64,000 nt of DNA from positions 3,720,001 through 3,784,000 of the forward strand of contig NZ_CP010849.1 of NCBI RefSeq assembly GCF_000931445.1, written 5' to 3'. The number at the start of each line of letters is the position of its first letter. Positions within the stretch are counted from its first letter, which is position 1. The notes beneath the pieces were generated by a model. It saw only the letters and a program-made list of their open reading frames with translations, was not told the origin of the DNA and did no database searches. Both the position numbers and the translations under genes were made by a program. Origin of the DNA: Streptomyces cyaneogriseus subsp. noncyanogenus. Lineage in GTDB: Bacteria > Actinomycetota > Actinomycetes > Streptomycetales > Streptomycetaceae. Below, piece by piece: positions 7,142-16,605 of this stretch.

Positions 7142-9094
7142 GTGGGGACCATTCCGAATCAGCGGCCGCCGGGTGACGCGCCGTCGGCGCACATGGTGGT
7201 GTGCGGCGACGACGGACTCGCGCACCGGCTCGCCGCCGAACTGCGGGGTGTCTACGGCGAGCAGGTCACCCTCGTCGTCCCGCCCTCCCGCGGTCAGGTG
7301 CGCCAGCCCGTGGTCGGACGGGCCCGCGCCGTCTCGGCGGCCCTGCTCGACCGGGTCGTGAACGCGGCCGTCAACCGGGCGAACGGCGGCGAGCCCACCG
7401 GCGGCGAACGGGTGCTGGAGGCCGCGGAGGCGACCGAGGCGGTGCTCGCGGAGGCGGGCGTGGACCGGGCCGCCGCGCTGGCGCTGGTGTACGACGACGA
7501 CGAGACCAACATCCGGGCCGCGCTGACCGCCCGCCGGCTCAACCCCCGCCTCCGGCTGGTCCTGCGCCTGTACAACCGGCGGCTCGGCCAGCACATAGAG
7601 GACCTCCTCGACCAGGCCGCCGCGCTGGCGACGGGACACACCGGACAGGCCCCGGCGGGCTTCGACGCCTCCACCACCGTCCTGTCCGACGCCGACACGG
7701 CCGCCCCGGCGCTGGCGGCCACCGCGCTCGCCGGCACCAGCAAGGTCGTCCACGCCGACGGCCTGCTGCTGCACGCGGTGGAGCGGCACCCGCCCCGGCC
7801 CGGCGAGGTCGCCGACCCGGGACTGTGCACACTGGCGCTGCTCTCCGCGACGAGCACCGACCCGGCCGGCGCCGACGGTTCGGAGGGCAGCGGCGACCAG
7901 GGGCCGCAGTTGCTGCCCGACGCGGCGGCGGTGGAGGCCGCCACCGGGCGCGGGACCGTGGTCCTGGAGCGGGTCGCCTACTCCGGGCCGTCCCTGCCGG
8001 CCGGCCGCGCCGGCGTGCCGCCGCTGGGCTCGCTGTTCTCGCCGCGGCTGCGGTGGTCGCTGGCGGGCCTGGTGGGCTGTGTCGTGGCGCTCGCCGTCGC
8101 GCTGACCCTGGTGACCGGCGACCACCCGCTGCACGCGACCTATGTGACCCTGCTCGACCTGTTCGCCATCAACGAGCCGGCCCTGGACAAGCCCACCGGG
8201 CGCCAGATCCTCCAACTGCTGTCCGGACTGGTCGGCCTGTTGCTGCTGCCGGTGCTGCTGGCGGCGGTCCTGGAGGCCCTCGGCACCTTCCGCACCGCGT
8301 CGGCGCTGCGCAAGCCGCCGCGCGGACTCGGCGGGCACGTGGTGCTGCTCGGCCTCGGCAAGATCGGCACACGGGTGCTGACCCGGCTGCGCGAGCTGCA
8401 CATCCCGGTGGTGTGCGTCGAGGCCGACCCGGAGGCGCGGGGCCTGGCGACCGCGCGCCGGCTGCGGGTGCCGGTGGTGCTCGGCGACGTCACCCAGGAG
8501 GGCGTCCTGGAGGCCGCCAAGATCCACCGCGCGCACGCCCTGCTGGCGCTGACCAGCGCCGACACCACCAACCTGGAGGCCGTGCTGTACGCCCGGTCGG
8601 TACGGCCCGACCTGCGGGTGGTGCTGCGGCTGTACGACGACGACTTCGCCACCGCCGTGTACCGCACCCTGCGCGCCGCGCACCCCGGCGCGCTCACCCG
8701 CAGCCGCAGCGTGTCCCACCTGGCCGCGCCCGCGTTCGCCGGGGCCATGATGGGCCGGCAGATCCTGGGCGCGATCCCGGTCGAGCGGCGGGTCCTGCTC
8801 TTCGCGGCCGTCGAGGTGGGCGGCCACCCCCAGCTGGAGGGCAGGACCGTCGGCGAGGCGTTCCGGCCGGGCTCCTGGCGGGTGCTGGCGCTGGACACCT
8901 CCGCGCCGGACGAGCGCCGCCGGGACGAGCCCGGGGCGGAGCAGTCCGGCACGGACCGGCCGCCGTCGGCGCTGGTGTGGGACGTGCCCGACACCTATGT
9001 GCTGCGGCCCGGGGACCGGGTCGTACTGGCGGCGACCCGCAGAGGACTGGCCGAGCTGCTGGGCCGCAGGAGCCGGGAGCGGACGCAGGCGTGA
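7142..9094 (+). CDS. Two-domain TrkA-N/RCK NAD-binding potassium-channel-like protein
   Basis: A first RCK-like Rossmann domain (MVVCGDDGLAHRLAAEL, about residues 18-150) is followed by membrane segments (about residues 303-325 and 350-375) with a pore-like stretch between them. A second Rossmann domain follows (HVVLLGLGKIGTRVLTRL, GxGxxG type, then VVCVEADPEA). This layout matches actinobacterial ion channels with duplicated RCK domains. The pore lacks an obvious TVGYG filter (I see a YVTLLDLF region), so K+ selectivity is not assured. Two starts are possible, GTG 7142 or ATG 7193; neither has a strong ribosome site. Confidence 0.82.
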   Translation: MGTIPNQRPPGDAPSAHMVVCGDDGLAHRLAAELRGVYGEQVTLVVPPSRGQVRQPVVGRARAVSAALLDRVVNAAVNRANGGEPTGGERVLEAAEATEAVLAEAGVDRAAALALVYDDDETNIRAALTARRLNPRLRLVLRLYNRRLGQHIEDLLDQAAALATGHTGQAPAGFDASTTVLSDADTAAPALAATALAGTSKVVHADGLLLHAVERHPPRPGEVADPGLCTLALLSATSTDPAGADGSEGSGDQGPQLLPDAAAVEAATGRGTVVLERVAYSGPSLPAGRAGVPPLGSLFSPRLRWSLAGLVGCVVALAVALTLVTGDHPLHATYVTLLDLFAINEPALDKPTGRQILQLLSGLVGLLLLPVLLAAVLEALGTFRTASALRKPPRGLGGHVVLLGLGKIGTRVLTRLRELHIPVVCVEADPEARGLATARRLRVPVVLGDVTQEGVLEAAKIHRAHALLALTSADTTNLEAVLYARSVRPDLRVVLRLYDDDFATAVYRTLRAAHPGALTRSRSVSHLAAPAFAGAMMGRQILGAIPVERRVLLFAAVEVGGHPQLEGRTVGEAFRPGSWRVLALDTSAPDERRRDEPGAEQSGTDRPPSALVWDVPDTYVLRPGDRVVLAATRRGLAELLGRRSRERTQA

Positions 9095-9127
9095 GCTGAC
9101 GCCCCCGCCACCTTCACCCGGGCCCCG

Positions 9128-10966
9128 TCACCCCAGATGCCGCGCCGCGAAGTCCAGCTCCAGCCGGACCTGCTTGATCCGCTCGTCCACCACCAGGGAG
9201 CCGTGCCCGGCGTCGTAGCGGTACACCTCGTGGACCGCGCCCCGCGCCTGGAGCCGCTTGACGTAGTTCTCGATCTGGCGGATGGGGCAGCGCGGGTCGT
9301 TGACGCCGGCCGAGATGTACACCGGGGCCTTGACCCGGTCGACGTACGTCAGCGGGGAGGACGCCTCGAAGCGCTCCGGGACCTCCTCCGGGGTGCCGCC
9401 GAGCAGGGTGCGGTCCAGGGCCTTCAGGCTCTCCATCTCGTCGTGGTAGGCGGTGACGTAGTCGGCGACGGGCACCGCGGCGATGCCCACCGCCCAGTGG
9501 TCCGGCTGGGTGCCGAGCCCCAGGAGCGTGAGGTAGCCGCCCCAGGAGCCGCCGGTGAGGACCAGCCGGGCGGGATCGGCGAGGCCGGAGGCGACCGCCC
9601 ATTCGCGCACCGCCGCGATGTCCTCCAGTTCGATCAGACCGACCCGGTGCTTGAGGGCGTCGGTCCAGGCCCGGCCGTAGCCGGTGGAGCCGCGGTAGTT
9701 GACCCGGACCACGGCGTACCCGTGGTCGACCCAGGCCGCCGGGCCCGCGGCGAAGGAGTCGCTGTCGTGCCAGGTCGGGCCGCCGTGGAGGTCGAAGACC
9801 GTGGGCAGCGGGCCGGTGGCGCCCTCCGGCTTCTGCACCAGGGCGTGGATCCGGCCGCCGGGGCCCTCCACCCACACATCCTCCACCGGCACCGCGCGGG
9901 GTGCCTTCATGCCGGGCGGGTCCAGCACCACCGCGCCCGTGGTGGAGCGGACCGCGGGCGGCTCGGCGGCGGAGGACCACAGATACTCCACGCTGCCGTC
10001 CGGGCGGGCGCTCGCGCCCGACACCGAACCCGCCGGGGTGGGGATCTCCACCAGCTCGCGGGTGGCCAGGTCGTAGCGGAACAGCTCGCTGCGGGCCTCG
10101 AAGCCGTGCACGACCAGCAGGGCGCTGCCGTCCGGGTACCACTCGGCGCTCACGTCACCGGGCAGCTCCAGCGCGAGGTCGGTCTCCTCCCCCGTCGCCA
10201 CGTCCCACACCATCGGCTCCCACCGGCCGCGCCGCTGGTGGCCGACGAGCAGCCGGGTGTCGCCCACGACCGGCGCGAAGCCCAGCACCTCCAGGCCCAG
10301 CTCCTCACTGCCGCCCTTGCTGTCGTCGAGCTCGGCGACCGTGGTGCCGTCGGGGCGCAGCACGCGCAGCGCGGAGTGCATGGCGTCGCCGTGCTCGGTG
10401 TGCTCGATGGCGATGAGCGAGCCGTCGTGGGAGAGGTCGCCGACCCCCGCCGACTCGCGGTGCCGGTAGATCTCCACCGGTGCCTCGCCGATGCGCGCGA
10501 GGTGGATCGTCGTACCGTCCTCGTCGGTGGAGCGGCCGATCACCGCGGTGCGCCCGTCCCGGCCGAGGGCGAGACCGGCCGGGTAGGAGGGGTCCAGGCC
10601 CGGCACCGCGAGCTCGTCCTCGCCGCCCTCGAAGGGCTGGCGGCGCCAGACGCCGAACTCGTCGCCGTCCTTGTCGTCGAACCACCAGATCCAGGCGCCG
10701 TCCGGCGAGAGCACCCCGTCCGTCGTGCCGTTCGGCCGGTTGGTCGCCTGCCGCTGCTCGCCGGTCGACCGGTCCCACGCGTACAGCTCGTACGTCCCCG
10801 TCGCGTTCGACACGAACAGGGAGCGGTCCGGGGCGTCCTGCGCCCAGTCGGGCAGCGACACCCGGGGGGCCCGGAAGCGCTTCTCCCAGTCCGGCATCTC
10901 CCGCCGGACCGGCCGGTCCTGCTGGTCCCGCCCGGCCGGCGGGACGGATCCGTTGCTCTCAGTCAT
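9128..10966 (-). CDS. S9-family serine peptidase (acylaminoacyl-peptidase/prolyl oligopeptidase-like)
   Basis: The 612-residue protein has an N-terminal WD40-like beta-propeller (repeated SPDGAWIWW, DGRTAV-type blades) and a C-terminal alpha/beta hydrolase domain. The triad is visible: Ser474 in GGSWGGYL, Asp~556 in GVNDPRCP and His588 in DAGHGSL. There is no signal peptide, so it is cytosolic and cleaves small oligopeptides or N-blocked peptides. It is divergent from the SURF1 gene with 120 bp between them. The start at ATG 10966 gives MTESNGSVPP. Confidence 0.93.
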   Translation of the reverse strand: MTESNGSVPPAGRDQQDRPVRREMPDWEKRFRAPRVSLPDWAQDAPDRSLFVSNATGTYELYAWDRSTGEQRQATNRPNGTTDGVLSPDGAWIWWFDDKDGDEFGVWRRQPFEGGEDELAVPGLDPSYPAGLALGRDGRTAVIGRSTDEDGTTIHLARIGEAPVEIYRHRESAGVGDLSHDGSLIAIEHTEHGDAMHSALRVLRPDGTTVAELDDSKGGSEELGLEVLGFAPVVGDTRLLVGHQRRGRWEPMVWDVATGEETDLALELPGDVSAEWYPDGSALLVVHGFEARSELFRYDLATRELVEIPTPAGSVSGASARPDGSVEYLWSSAAEPPAVRSTTGAVVLDPPGMKAPRAVPVEDVWVEGPGGRIHALVQKPEGATGPLPTVFDLHGGPTWHDSDSFAAGPAAWVDHGYAVVRVNYRGSTGYGRAWTDALKHRVGLIELEDIAAVREWAVASGLADPARLVLTGGSWGGYLTLLGLGTQPDHWAVGIAAVPVADYVTAYHDEMESLKALDRTLLGGTPEEVPERFEASSPLTYVDRVKAPVYISAGVNDPRCPIRQIENYVKRLQARGAVHEVYRYDAGHGSLVVDERIKQVRLELDFAARHLG

Positions 10967-11086
10967 GGCCCCATACTGCCGCCTCGCACCGGTACACCGC
11001 TGGCCCGGCCCCCAGCCTGTGGAAAACTCGGCGCGGCCACCCGACCCCGCGGCCGGTCTCCCGCCCGGGCCCCGTACCGTGGAGGC

Positions 11087-11905
11087 GTGTACCGGTTTCT
11101 GCTGACGCCCCGATGGTGGGGGATCAACGTCTTCGTGCTGCTCGCCATCCCCTTCTGCGTCTTCATGGGGTCCTGGCAGCTCGGCCGGTTCGAGGACCGG
11201 GTGGACGACCACCGCACCGCCGAGGCACAGGCCACGTCGAACCGGCACGAGGCCGCCCGCCCGCTCGCGGAGCTGCTGCCGGTGGACAAGGCGACCGTCG
11301 GCAAGCAGACGACCGCGACCGGCCGGTACGACCGGCAGTTCCTCGTCCCGGACCGGACCCTGGACGACCGGCGCGGCTACTACGTCCTGACGCTGCTGCG
11401 CACCGATTCCGGCCACGCCCTGCCCGTCGTACGGGGCTGGCTGCCCGGCGAGCCCGACCCGGCCCGGGCGCCCGCGCCGCCCACCGGGGAGGTCACGGTC
11501 ACCGGAGCGTTGCAGGCGTCGGAGACGCCCGGCGAGAACGGGGTCACCGCCCGCGGCGGCCTGCCGGCCGGGCAGACCGCCGCGATCAGCGCCGCGACCC
11601 TGGTCAACCTGGTGTCGTACGACGTGTACGACGCGTGGGTCACGCTCAACAGGGGCGACTCCGGCATGACGGCCGTACCGGCGAGCGCGCCGCAGAACAC
11701 CGGCCTGGACCTGAAAGCGTTCCAGAACCTCGGCTACACCGCCGAGTGGTTCGCCTTCGTGGGCTTCGTGATCTTCATGTGGTTCCGGCTCTTCCGCCGC
11801 GAGGTGGAGTTCATCCGGGACGCCGAGCTGGGGCTGCTGCCCGAGGGGACCGAGGCGGACGAGGACTCCTCGCGGGCGCGGCGTCCCAGCCCGTCCGGGG
11901 TGTGA
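11087..11905 (+). CDS. SURF1-family cytochrome c oxidase assembly protein
   Basis: The protein begins VYRFLLTPRWWGINVFVLL with an N-terminal membrane helix, has the family's WQLGRFEDR motif, and ends with a second helix (AEWFAFVGFVIFMWF) and a charged tail. SURF1 proteins insert haem a into oxidase subunit I at the cytoplasmic membrane. The GTG start has GGAGG only one base upstream, so translation may start from a near-leaderless message. Its 272 residues are normal for actinobacterial members. Confidence 0.9.
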   Translation: MYRFLLTPRWWGINVFVLLAIPFCVFMGSWQLGRFEDRVDDHRTAEAQATSNRHEAARPLAELLPVDKATVGKQTTATGRYDRQFLVPDRTLDDRRGYYVLTLLRTDSGHALPVVRGWLPGEPDPARAPAPPTGEVTVTGALQASETPGENGVTARGGLPAGQTAAISAATLVNLVSYDVYDAWVTLNRGDSGMTAVPASAPQNTGLDLKAFQNLGYTAEWFAFVGFVIFMWFRLFRREVEFIRDAELGLLPEGTEADEDSSRARRPSPSGV

Positions 11906-11927
11906 CGGGCCGGGACGCAGCCGGGGA

Positions 11928-13145
11928 TCACGAGCCGGCGAGCACGCCCGTCCAGTACACCGTCCCGGCGCAGGCACCGGTCACCGTCGCCGTCGCCGTC
12001 GCCGAACCGGTCTGTGCGGTGTAGGTGACCGCGACGCTCCCGTCGGCCGTGCCGTCCTCGGCGAGCAACTGGGTGGTGGTGCCGGTGTCTCCGGTGGTGG
12101 TGCCGGGGGTCTCGGAGGCGTTCGCGGTGGGCGTCGGGGCCGGTGAGGGCTCGCCGCCGCTCCCGGTGTCGCCGCCGCCGGTGGTGGGACAGGTCTCCGA
12201 GGGCACCCAGGCGAACCGCACCTCGTAGGAGTCGCCCGGCGCGAGCGTCAGTGGCTCGGCCTCCAGCGACGGGTCGGGCAGCCCGGCCGCGGCGTCCCCG
12301 GCCACATGCCGCGCCGCACCGATCTTGGCGGGGTCCGCGGCGCCCTGCGGCTGGACGCCGACGCTTCCGGGGCCGTCGACGATGCAGCCCGCGGCGGAGA
12401 CGTTGGTGACCCGGAAGGAGCCGTAGACGGCACCGGTGGAGTCGGGGCCGCCGCTGCTCGCGGTGGCCCCGCCGAGCTGGTCCGCCGCGCACGGGGGCGT
12501 CCCGGTGCCGGCGCTGGACGTCGGGCCGGCGCCGCTGGTCGTCCCCTCGGTGCCGGCGCCGGGCTTCGCGTCCTCGTCCTTCTCGCGCGGGCCGGCCGTC
12601 TCCTCGTCCTCGGTCCTCGGGGAGGAGCCGTCGGCGGTGCTCCGCCCGCCGCCCGGGCCGCCCGTGCCCCCCTCGCCGGTGCCGCCGTGCGCCTGGGAGG
12701 CGTGGCCGGCCACGGACGGGTTGGCGCCGTCCTCGGTGGAGCCGGTCACGTGCACCAGGGCCGGGATCGCGGTGCCGATGAAGAGGGCGGCGGCCGCCAT
12801 GCCGACGACGGCCTGCCGCTTGCGGGCCCGCCGGGCGGGCACCGCCCGGCGCAGGTACTCCAGGGTTCCGTCACGTGGCTCGACGTCCCGCACCGCCTGG
12901 TGCAGCATCCTGCGCAGTGCGAGCTCGTCGGAGGCGAGCCCGTCGGACGCGGGCCCGTCGGGGCCCGGGGTGCCGGGGCCCTGTCGGTCGGGGCCGTGGT
13001 TCACAGTTCCGTTCCCAGCGTGCGGTTGCTTCGGCTCTTTTCCGTGCGGTGCGCCCTGCGGCGCGGCCGGCTCGGTCCGCCCGGGCGCTTCACCGGGCTC
13101 GCGTGGCGCGCGGGCCCCCAGCCGCGGATCGTGGCCCTCGCTCAT
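11928..13145 (-). CDS. Membrane-anchored anti-sigma-like protein, partner of the sigma factor
   Basis: The ~125-residue cytoplasmic N-terminus contains a helical region (ELALRRMLHQAVRDVEP), then one membrane helix (VVGMAAAALFIGTAIPALV, about residues 125-145). A long Gly/Thr/Ser/Pro-rich extracellular linker leads to a folded C-terminal domain with four cysteines. The ATGA overlap with the sigma gene stop (13142-13145) implies translational coupling. Gene order and topology fit an anti-sigma factor, but there is no HxxxCxxC zinc motif, so the assignment rests on context. 405 residues. Confidence 0.75.
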   Translation of the reverse strand: MSEGHDPRLGARAPREPGEAPGRTEPAAPQGAPHGKEPKQPHAGNGTVNHGPDRQGPGTPGPDGPASDGLASDELALRRMLHQAVRDVEPRDGTLEYLRRAVPARRARKRQAVVGMAAAALFIGTAIPALVHVTGSTEDGANPSVAGHASQAHGGTGEGGTGGPGGGRSTADGSSPRTEDEETAGPREKDEDAKPGAGTEGTTSGAGPTSSAGTGTPPCAADQLGGATASSGGPDSTGAVYGSFRVTNVSAAGCIVDGPGSVGVQPQGAADPAKIGAARHVAGDAAAGLPDPSLEAEPLTLAPGDSYEVRFAWVPSETCPTTGGGDTGSGGEPSPAPTPTANASETPGTTTGDTGTTTQLLAEDGTADGSVAVTYTAQTGSATATATVTGACAGTVYWTGVLAGS

Positions 13146-13816
13146 GCCGGCGCCTCCATGGCCAGCCGCAGCGCCGCTATGCCGCGCGACCCGTACGCCT
13201 TCACCGAGCCCAGCGAGATGCCGAGCGTCTCGGCGACCTGCGCCTCGGTCATGTCCGCGAAGTACCGCAGGACCAGGACCTCGCGCTGGCGGCGCTGGAG
13301 GTTCTTCATGGCCCGGATGAGGGAGTCGCGCTCCAACTGGTCGTAGGCGCCTTCCTCGGCGCTGGCCATGTCGGGCATGGGCTTCGACAGCAGCTTCAGG
13401 CCGAGGATGCGGCGGCGCAGCGCCGAGCGGGAGAGGTTGACGACGGTCTGGCGCAGATAGGCCAGCGTCTTCTCCGGGTCGCGGACGCGCTTGCGGGCCG
13501 AGTGGACGCGGATGAAGGCCTCCTGGACGACGTCCTCGCAGGAGGCGGTGTCGTCGAGCAGGAGCGCGGCGAGGCCCAGCAGCGACCGGTAGTGCGTGCG
13601 GTAGGTCTCGGTGAGGTGGTCGACGGTGGTGCCCGCCGCCACGGCCTCCTCGGCGCCGTCGCGCTGGCTCGGTATGCGGGCGGGCCGCGCTGCGGGCATG
13701 GGCGCGATCACCGGCATGCCACCGGCCGCGCCGGCCCCGCCGGAACGGACGGTCCGGCGGGGCGGCCGCAGGGCCGTGCCGCGCGCTGCCACGCTGAAGT
13801 CGAGTACCTCTGCCAC
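13142..13816 (-). CDS. ECF (SigE-family) RNA polymerase sigma factor
   Basis: Region 2 is visible (DHLTETYRTHYRSLLGLAALLLDDTASCEDVVQEAFIRV) and region 4 has a clear HTH (TEAQVAETLGISLGSVKAYGSRGIAAL). A ~50-residue N-terminal extension precedes region 2. There is no region 1 or 3, as expected for an ECF sigma factor. It is cotranscribed with the membrane protein after it. The target promoter cannot be read from this window. 224 residues. Confidence 0.92.
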   Translation of the reverse strand: MAEVLDFSVAARGTALRPPRRTVRSGGAGAAGGMPVIAPMPAARPARIPSQRDGAEEAVAAGTTVDHLTETYRTHYRSLLGLAALLLDDTASCEDVVQEAFIRVHSARKRVRDPEKTLAYLRQTVVNLSRSALRRRILGLKLLSKPMPDMASAEEGAYDQLERDSLIRAMKNLQRRQREVLVLRYFADMTEAQVAETLGISLGSVKAYGSRGIAALRLAMEAPA

Positions 13817-13985
13817 GCCAGTTGGACACGCGTCCCCCCGCGAGGGTTGTACGTGCCGGACGTCACGTCCGTGCCGGTCCCGGCGCCCGTCGCCGCGGCC
13901 GGCCGCGTTCTCGCGTCAGGCAGCACAACCGACGGCGCATCAAATGCCCTCATGCGTCCCGCTCTTCCCCTGAGTCCATGTGAAC

Positions 13986-14022
13986 GGGCGTCCCCACGCC
14001 CGCTCTTCGGCGTCCCCACGCC
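13986..14022. promoter_or_regulatory. Twin palindromes upstream of the sigma gene
   Basis: GGGCGTCCCCACGCCC (13986-14001) and GGCGTCCCCACGCC (14009-14022) share the same 14-base core, with centres 22 bp apart (two helical turns). They lie ~170 bp upstream of the sigma-factor start. They look like a double operator; the regulator is unknown. Confidence 0.5.
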
Positions 14023-14065
14023 TGAATGAAGCGCTCCCACACCCCGGAAGGCGACCGCAAAGACG

Positions 14066-14101
14066 CTCCCCGCTCTCCGCGTGGTTGCGGAGAGCGGGGA
14101 G
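14066..14101 (-). terminator. Terminator after asd
   Basis: A perfect 15-bp GC-rich stem (14066-14080 with 14087-14101) with a six-base loop lies 151 bp downstream of the asd stop. There is no T-tract, which is usual for Streptomyces terminators. It separates the ask-asd operon from the sigma operon. Confidence 0.8.
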
Positions 14102-14251
14102 GCGATCCTCTGACGCCGCAGGGCCCGGTCGCAGGCGATCCGGAGGCCCCGGATCACATGCGGTCCACAGATCCTACAAACGTTTGCCGCCGGAGCCAGG
14201 GGTCTTCCGGCACATGGAACGGACCTGTGTCCGCCGGGCGCGCCGGCCGCC

Positions 14252-15328
14252 TCAGACGAGATCCGCCGCCACCAGCTCGGCGATCTGCACGGTGTTCAGC
14301 GCCGCGCCCTTGCGCAGATTGTCCCCGCAGACGAAGAATTCGAGCGCCGCCGGGTCGTCCAGCGCCCGGCGGACCCGGCCGACCCAGGTGGGGTCGGTGC
14401 CGACCGCGTCGGCCGGGGTGGGGAACTCCCCGGCCTCCGGGTTGTCGAACAGGACCACCCCCGGCGCCGTCGCGAGGATCTCCCGGGCCTTGCCGACGGT
14501 GACCTCGCCCTCGAACCGGGCGTGCACGGTCAGCGAGTGGGTGGTGACCACGGGAACGCGCACGCACGTCACCGCCACCGGAAGCCGCGGCAGCCCGAGG
14601 ATCTTGCGGGTCTCGTCCCGCACCTTCATCTCCTCCGAGGACCAGCCGTCCTCGCGCGGCGACCCGGCCCACGGTACGACGTTCAGCGCGACCGGCTCCG
14701 GGAACGGCCCGGTGTCGTCGCCGACGGCCCGCCGCAGGTCGCCGGGGGCGGTCCCCAGTTCCGTACCGGCCACCCGGGACAACTGGCGCCGCAGGGTGTC
14801 CACGCCCGCGCGCCCGGCCCCGCTGACCGCCTGGTACGAGGAGAGCACCAGGTCGCGCAGCCCGAACTCGGCGTGGAGCGCGCCCAGCGCGACGATCATG
14901 GAGAGTGTCGTGCAGTCGGGCCCGGCGACGATCCCGCGCGGCCGGATCCGCGCCGCGTGGGGGTTGACCTCGGGCACCACCAGCGGCACGTCCGGGTCCA
15001 TCCGGAACACCCCGGAGCCGTCGACCACGACGGCACCCTTGGCGGCGGCGACCGGCGCCCACCGCGCGGCGACCTCGTCGGGTACGTCGAACACGGCGAT
15101 GTCGACGCCGTCCAGGGCCTCCTCGGTGAGGGCGGTCACCTCGGTCTCCTCGCCGCGCACGGCCAGCTTGCGGCCGGCCGAGCGCGGGGAGGCGAGCAGG
15201 CGGATCTCGCCCCAGATGTCCGCGTGCTGGGACAGGATCTGGAGCATGACGGTGCCGACGACCCCGGTCGCTCCCACGACCGCGAGCGTCGGCCGCCCGG
15301 CCCGTCCGGGCCGTCCGCTCCCGGCCAT
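14252..15328 (-). CDS. asd: Aspartate-semialdehyde dehydrogenase
   Basis: This enzyme reduces L-aspartyl phosphate to aspartate semialdehyde in lysine/threonine/methionine synthesis. The N-terminal NADP-binding motif is AVVGATGVVGTVMLQIL. The active-site cysteine is Cys139 in GPDCTTLSM; most bacterial enzymes have NCST here, so the neighbours of the cysteine are unusual. The catalytic His is in VVTTHSLTVH. The ATG overlaps the ask stop by one base (TGATG), so the two are translationally coupled. 358 residues. Confidence 0.94.
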   Translation of the reverse strand: MAGSGRPGRAGRPTLAVVGATGVVGTVMLQILSQHADIWGEIRLLASPRSAGRKLAVRGEETEVTALTEEALDGVDIAVFDVPDEVAARWAPVAAAKGAVVVDGSGVFRMDPDVPLVVPEVNPHAARIRPRGIVAGPDCTTLSMIVALGALHAEFGLRDLVLSSYQAVSGAGRAGVDTLRRQLSRVAGTELGTAPGDLRRAVGDDTGPFPEPVALNVVPWAGSPREDGWSSEEMKVRDETRKILGLPRLPVAVTCVRVPVVTTHSLTVHARFEGEVTVGKAREILATAPGVVLFDNPEAGEFPTPADAVGTDPTWVGRVRRALDDPAALEFFVCGDNLRKGAALNTVQIAELVAADLV

Positions 15329-15849
15329 CAGCGGCCGGTGCCTCCGTAGACGACGGCCTCGTCGCTGTCGGAGTCGAGCCCGAAGGCGGAGTGCACCGCG
15401 CGGACGGCCTCGGGGACGTCGTCCTTGCGCGTGACGACCGAGATGCGGATCTCGGAGGTCGAGATCAGTTCGATGTTCACCCCGGCGTCGGAGAGCGCGG
15501 TGAAGAAGTCCGCGGTGACGCCCGGGTTGGTCTTCATGCCCGCGCCGACCAGGGAGATCTTGCCGATCTGGTCGTCGTAGCGCAGGGAGTCGAAGCCGAT
15601 CGTGCCCTTGTTCTTCTCCAGGGCGTCGATGGCCTTGCGGCCCTCCGTCTTGGGCAGCGTGAAGGAGATGTCCGTCAGGCCGGTGGAGGCGGCGGACACG
15701 TTCTGCACGACCATGTCGATGTTGATCTCCGCGTCGGCGATCGTGCGGAAGATCGCGGCGGCCTCGCCCGGCTTGTCCGGCACGCCCACGACCGTGACCT
15801 TGGCCTCGGAGGTGTCGTGCGCGACACCGGAGATGATGGCCTGCTCCAC
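15328..15849 (-). CDS. ask: Aspartokinase beta subunit from an internal in-frame start
   Basis: Inside ask, an in-frame GTG at 15849 is preceded by AAGGGG with an eight-base spacer, a near-ideal ribosome site within coding sequence. Translation from it gives a 173-residue protein ([22 protein letters not shown]...) containing just the two regulatory ACT domains. Corynebacterium and Bacillus make their aspartokinase beta subunits this way. The reading is direct; its use in this organism is inferred. Confidence 0.75.
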   Translation of the reverse strand: MEQAIISGVAHDTSEAKVTVVGVPDKPGEAAAIFRTIADAEINIDMVVQNVSAASTGLTDISFTLPKTEGRKAIDALEKNKGTIGFDSLRYDDQIGKISLVGAGMKTNPGVTADFFTALSDAGVNIELISTSEIRISVVTRKDDVPEAVRAVHSAFGLDSDSDEAVVYGGTGR

Positions 15850-16605
15850 CTGCTTGTCCCCTTGGTTGATCGGCTCGCTGCTGACCCAGGTGCCCTGGAG
15901 TCCGCTGAAGCTGGACCGGACATGGATCGGGATGTTGTACCGGCGGGCGTACTCCACACAGCGGTGGAGCAGCACCTTGGACCCGGAGGCGGCCAGTTCG
16001 AGCATGTCCTCGAACGAGATCCAGTCGATCTTCCGGGCCTTCTTCACCACACGCGGGTCGGCGGTGAACACACCGTCGACGTCGGTGTAGATCTCGCACA
16101 CCTCGGCGTCCAGCGCCGCGGCGAGCGCGACGGCCGTGGTGTCGGAGCCACCGCGCCCCAGCGTGGTGATGTCCTTGGTGTCCTGGCTGACGCCCTGGAA
16201 ACCGGCGACGATGGCGATGTTGCCCTCGTCCAGCGATTCGCGGATCCGGCCCGGCGTGACGTCGATGATCCGGGCTTTGTTGTGGACCGAGTCGGTGATG
16301 ACACCTGCCTGGCTGCCGGTGAAGGACTGGGCCTCGTGGCCCAGGTTTTTGATCGCCATCGCCAGCAGGGCCATGGAGATCCGCTCTCCGGCGGTCAGCA
16401 GCATGTCGAGCTCGCGCCCGGCAGGGATGGGGGAAACCTGCTCGGCGAGATCGATCAGCTCGTCCGTCGTGTCGCCCATCGCGGAAACCACGGCGACCAC
16501 CTGGTGGCCGTTCTTCTTGGCTTCCACGATCCGCTTGGCGACGCGCTTGATGCCCTCGGCATCGGCTACGGAGGAGCCTCCGTACTTCTGCACGACAAGG
16601 CCCAC
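15328..16605 (-). CDS. ask: Aspartokinase (alpha subunit / full-length)
   Basis: Phosphorylates aspartate, the first step of the aspartate family pathway, and is usually feedback-inhibited by Lys and Thr. The substrate motif [12 protein letters not shown] is at residues 7-18, and VAGFQGV and [13 protein letters not shown] follow. Two ACT domains occupy the last ~170 residues. The GTG start has GAGGAG five bases upstream. 425 residues, typical for the alpha subunit of actinobacterial alpha2beta2 enzymes. Operon: ask-asd. Confidence 0.96.
   Translation of the reverse strand: MGLVVQKYGGSSVADAEGIKRVAKRIVEAKKNGHQVVAVVSAMGDTTDELIDLAEQVSPIPAGRELDMLLTAGERISMALLAMAIKNLGHEAQSFTGSQAGVITDSVHNKARIIDVTPGRIRESLDEGNIAIVAGFQGVSQDTKDITTLGRGGSDTTAVALAAALDAEVCEIYTDVDGVFTADPRVVKKARKIDWISFEDMLELAASGSKVLLHRCVEYARRYNIPIHVRSSFSGLQGTWVSSEPINQGDKQVEQAIISGVAHDTSEAKVTVVGVPDKPGEAAAIFRTIADAEINIDMVVQNVSAASTGLTDISFTLPKTEGRKAIDALEKNKGTIGFDSLRYDDQIGKISLVGAGMKTNPGVTADFFTALSDAGVNIELISTSEIRISVVTRKDDVPEAVRAVHSAFGLDSDSDEAVVYGGTGR

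Noticed and set aside
13817..14251. A small gene between the sigma gene and asd
   Set aside because: No frame with a ribosome site and Streptomyces codon bias; the stretch is explained by palindromes and a terminator.
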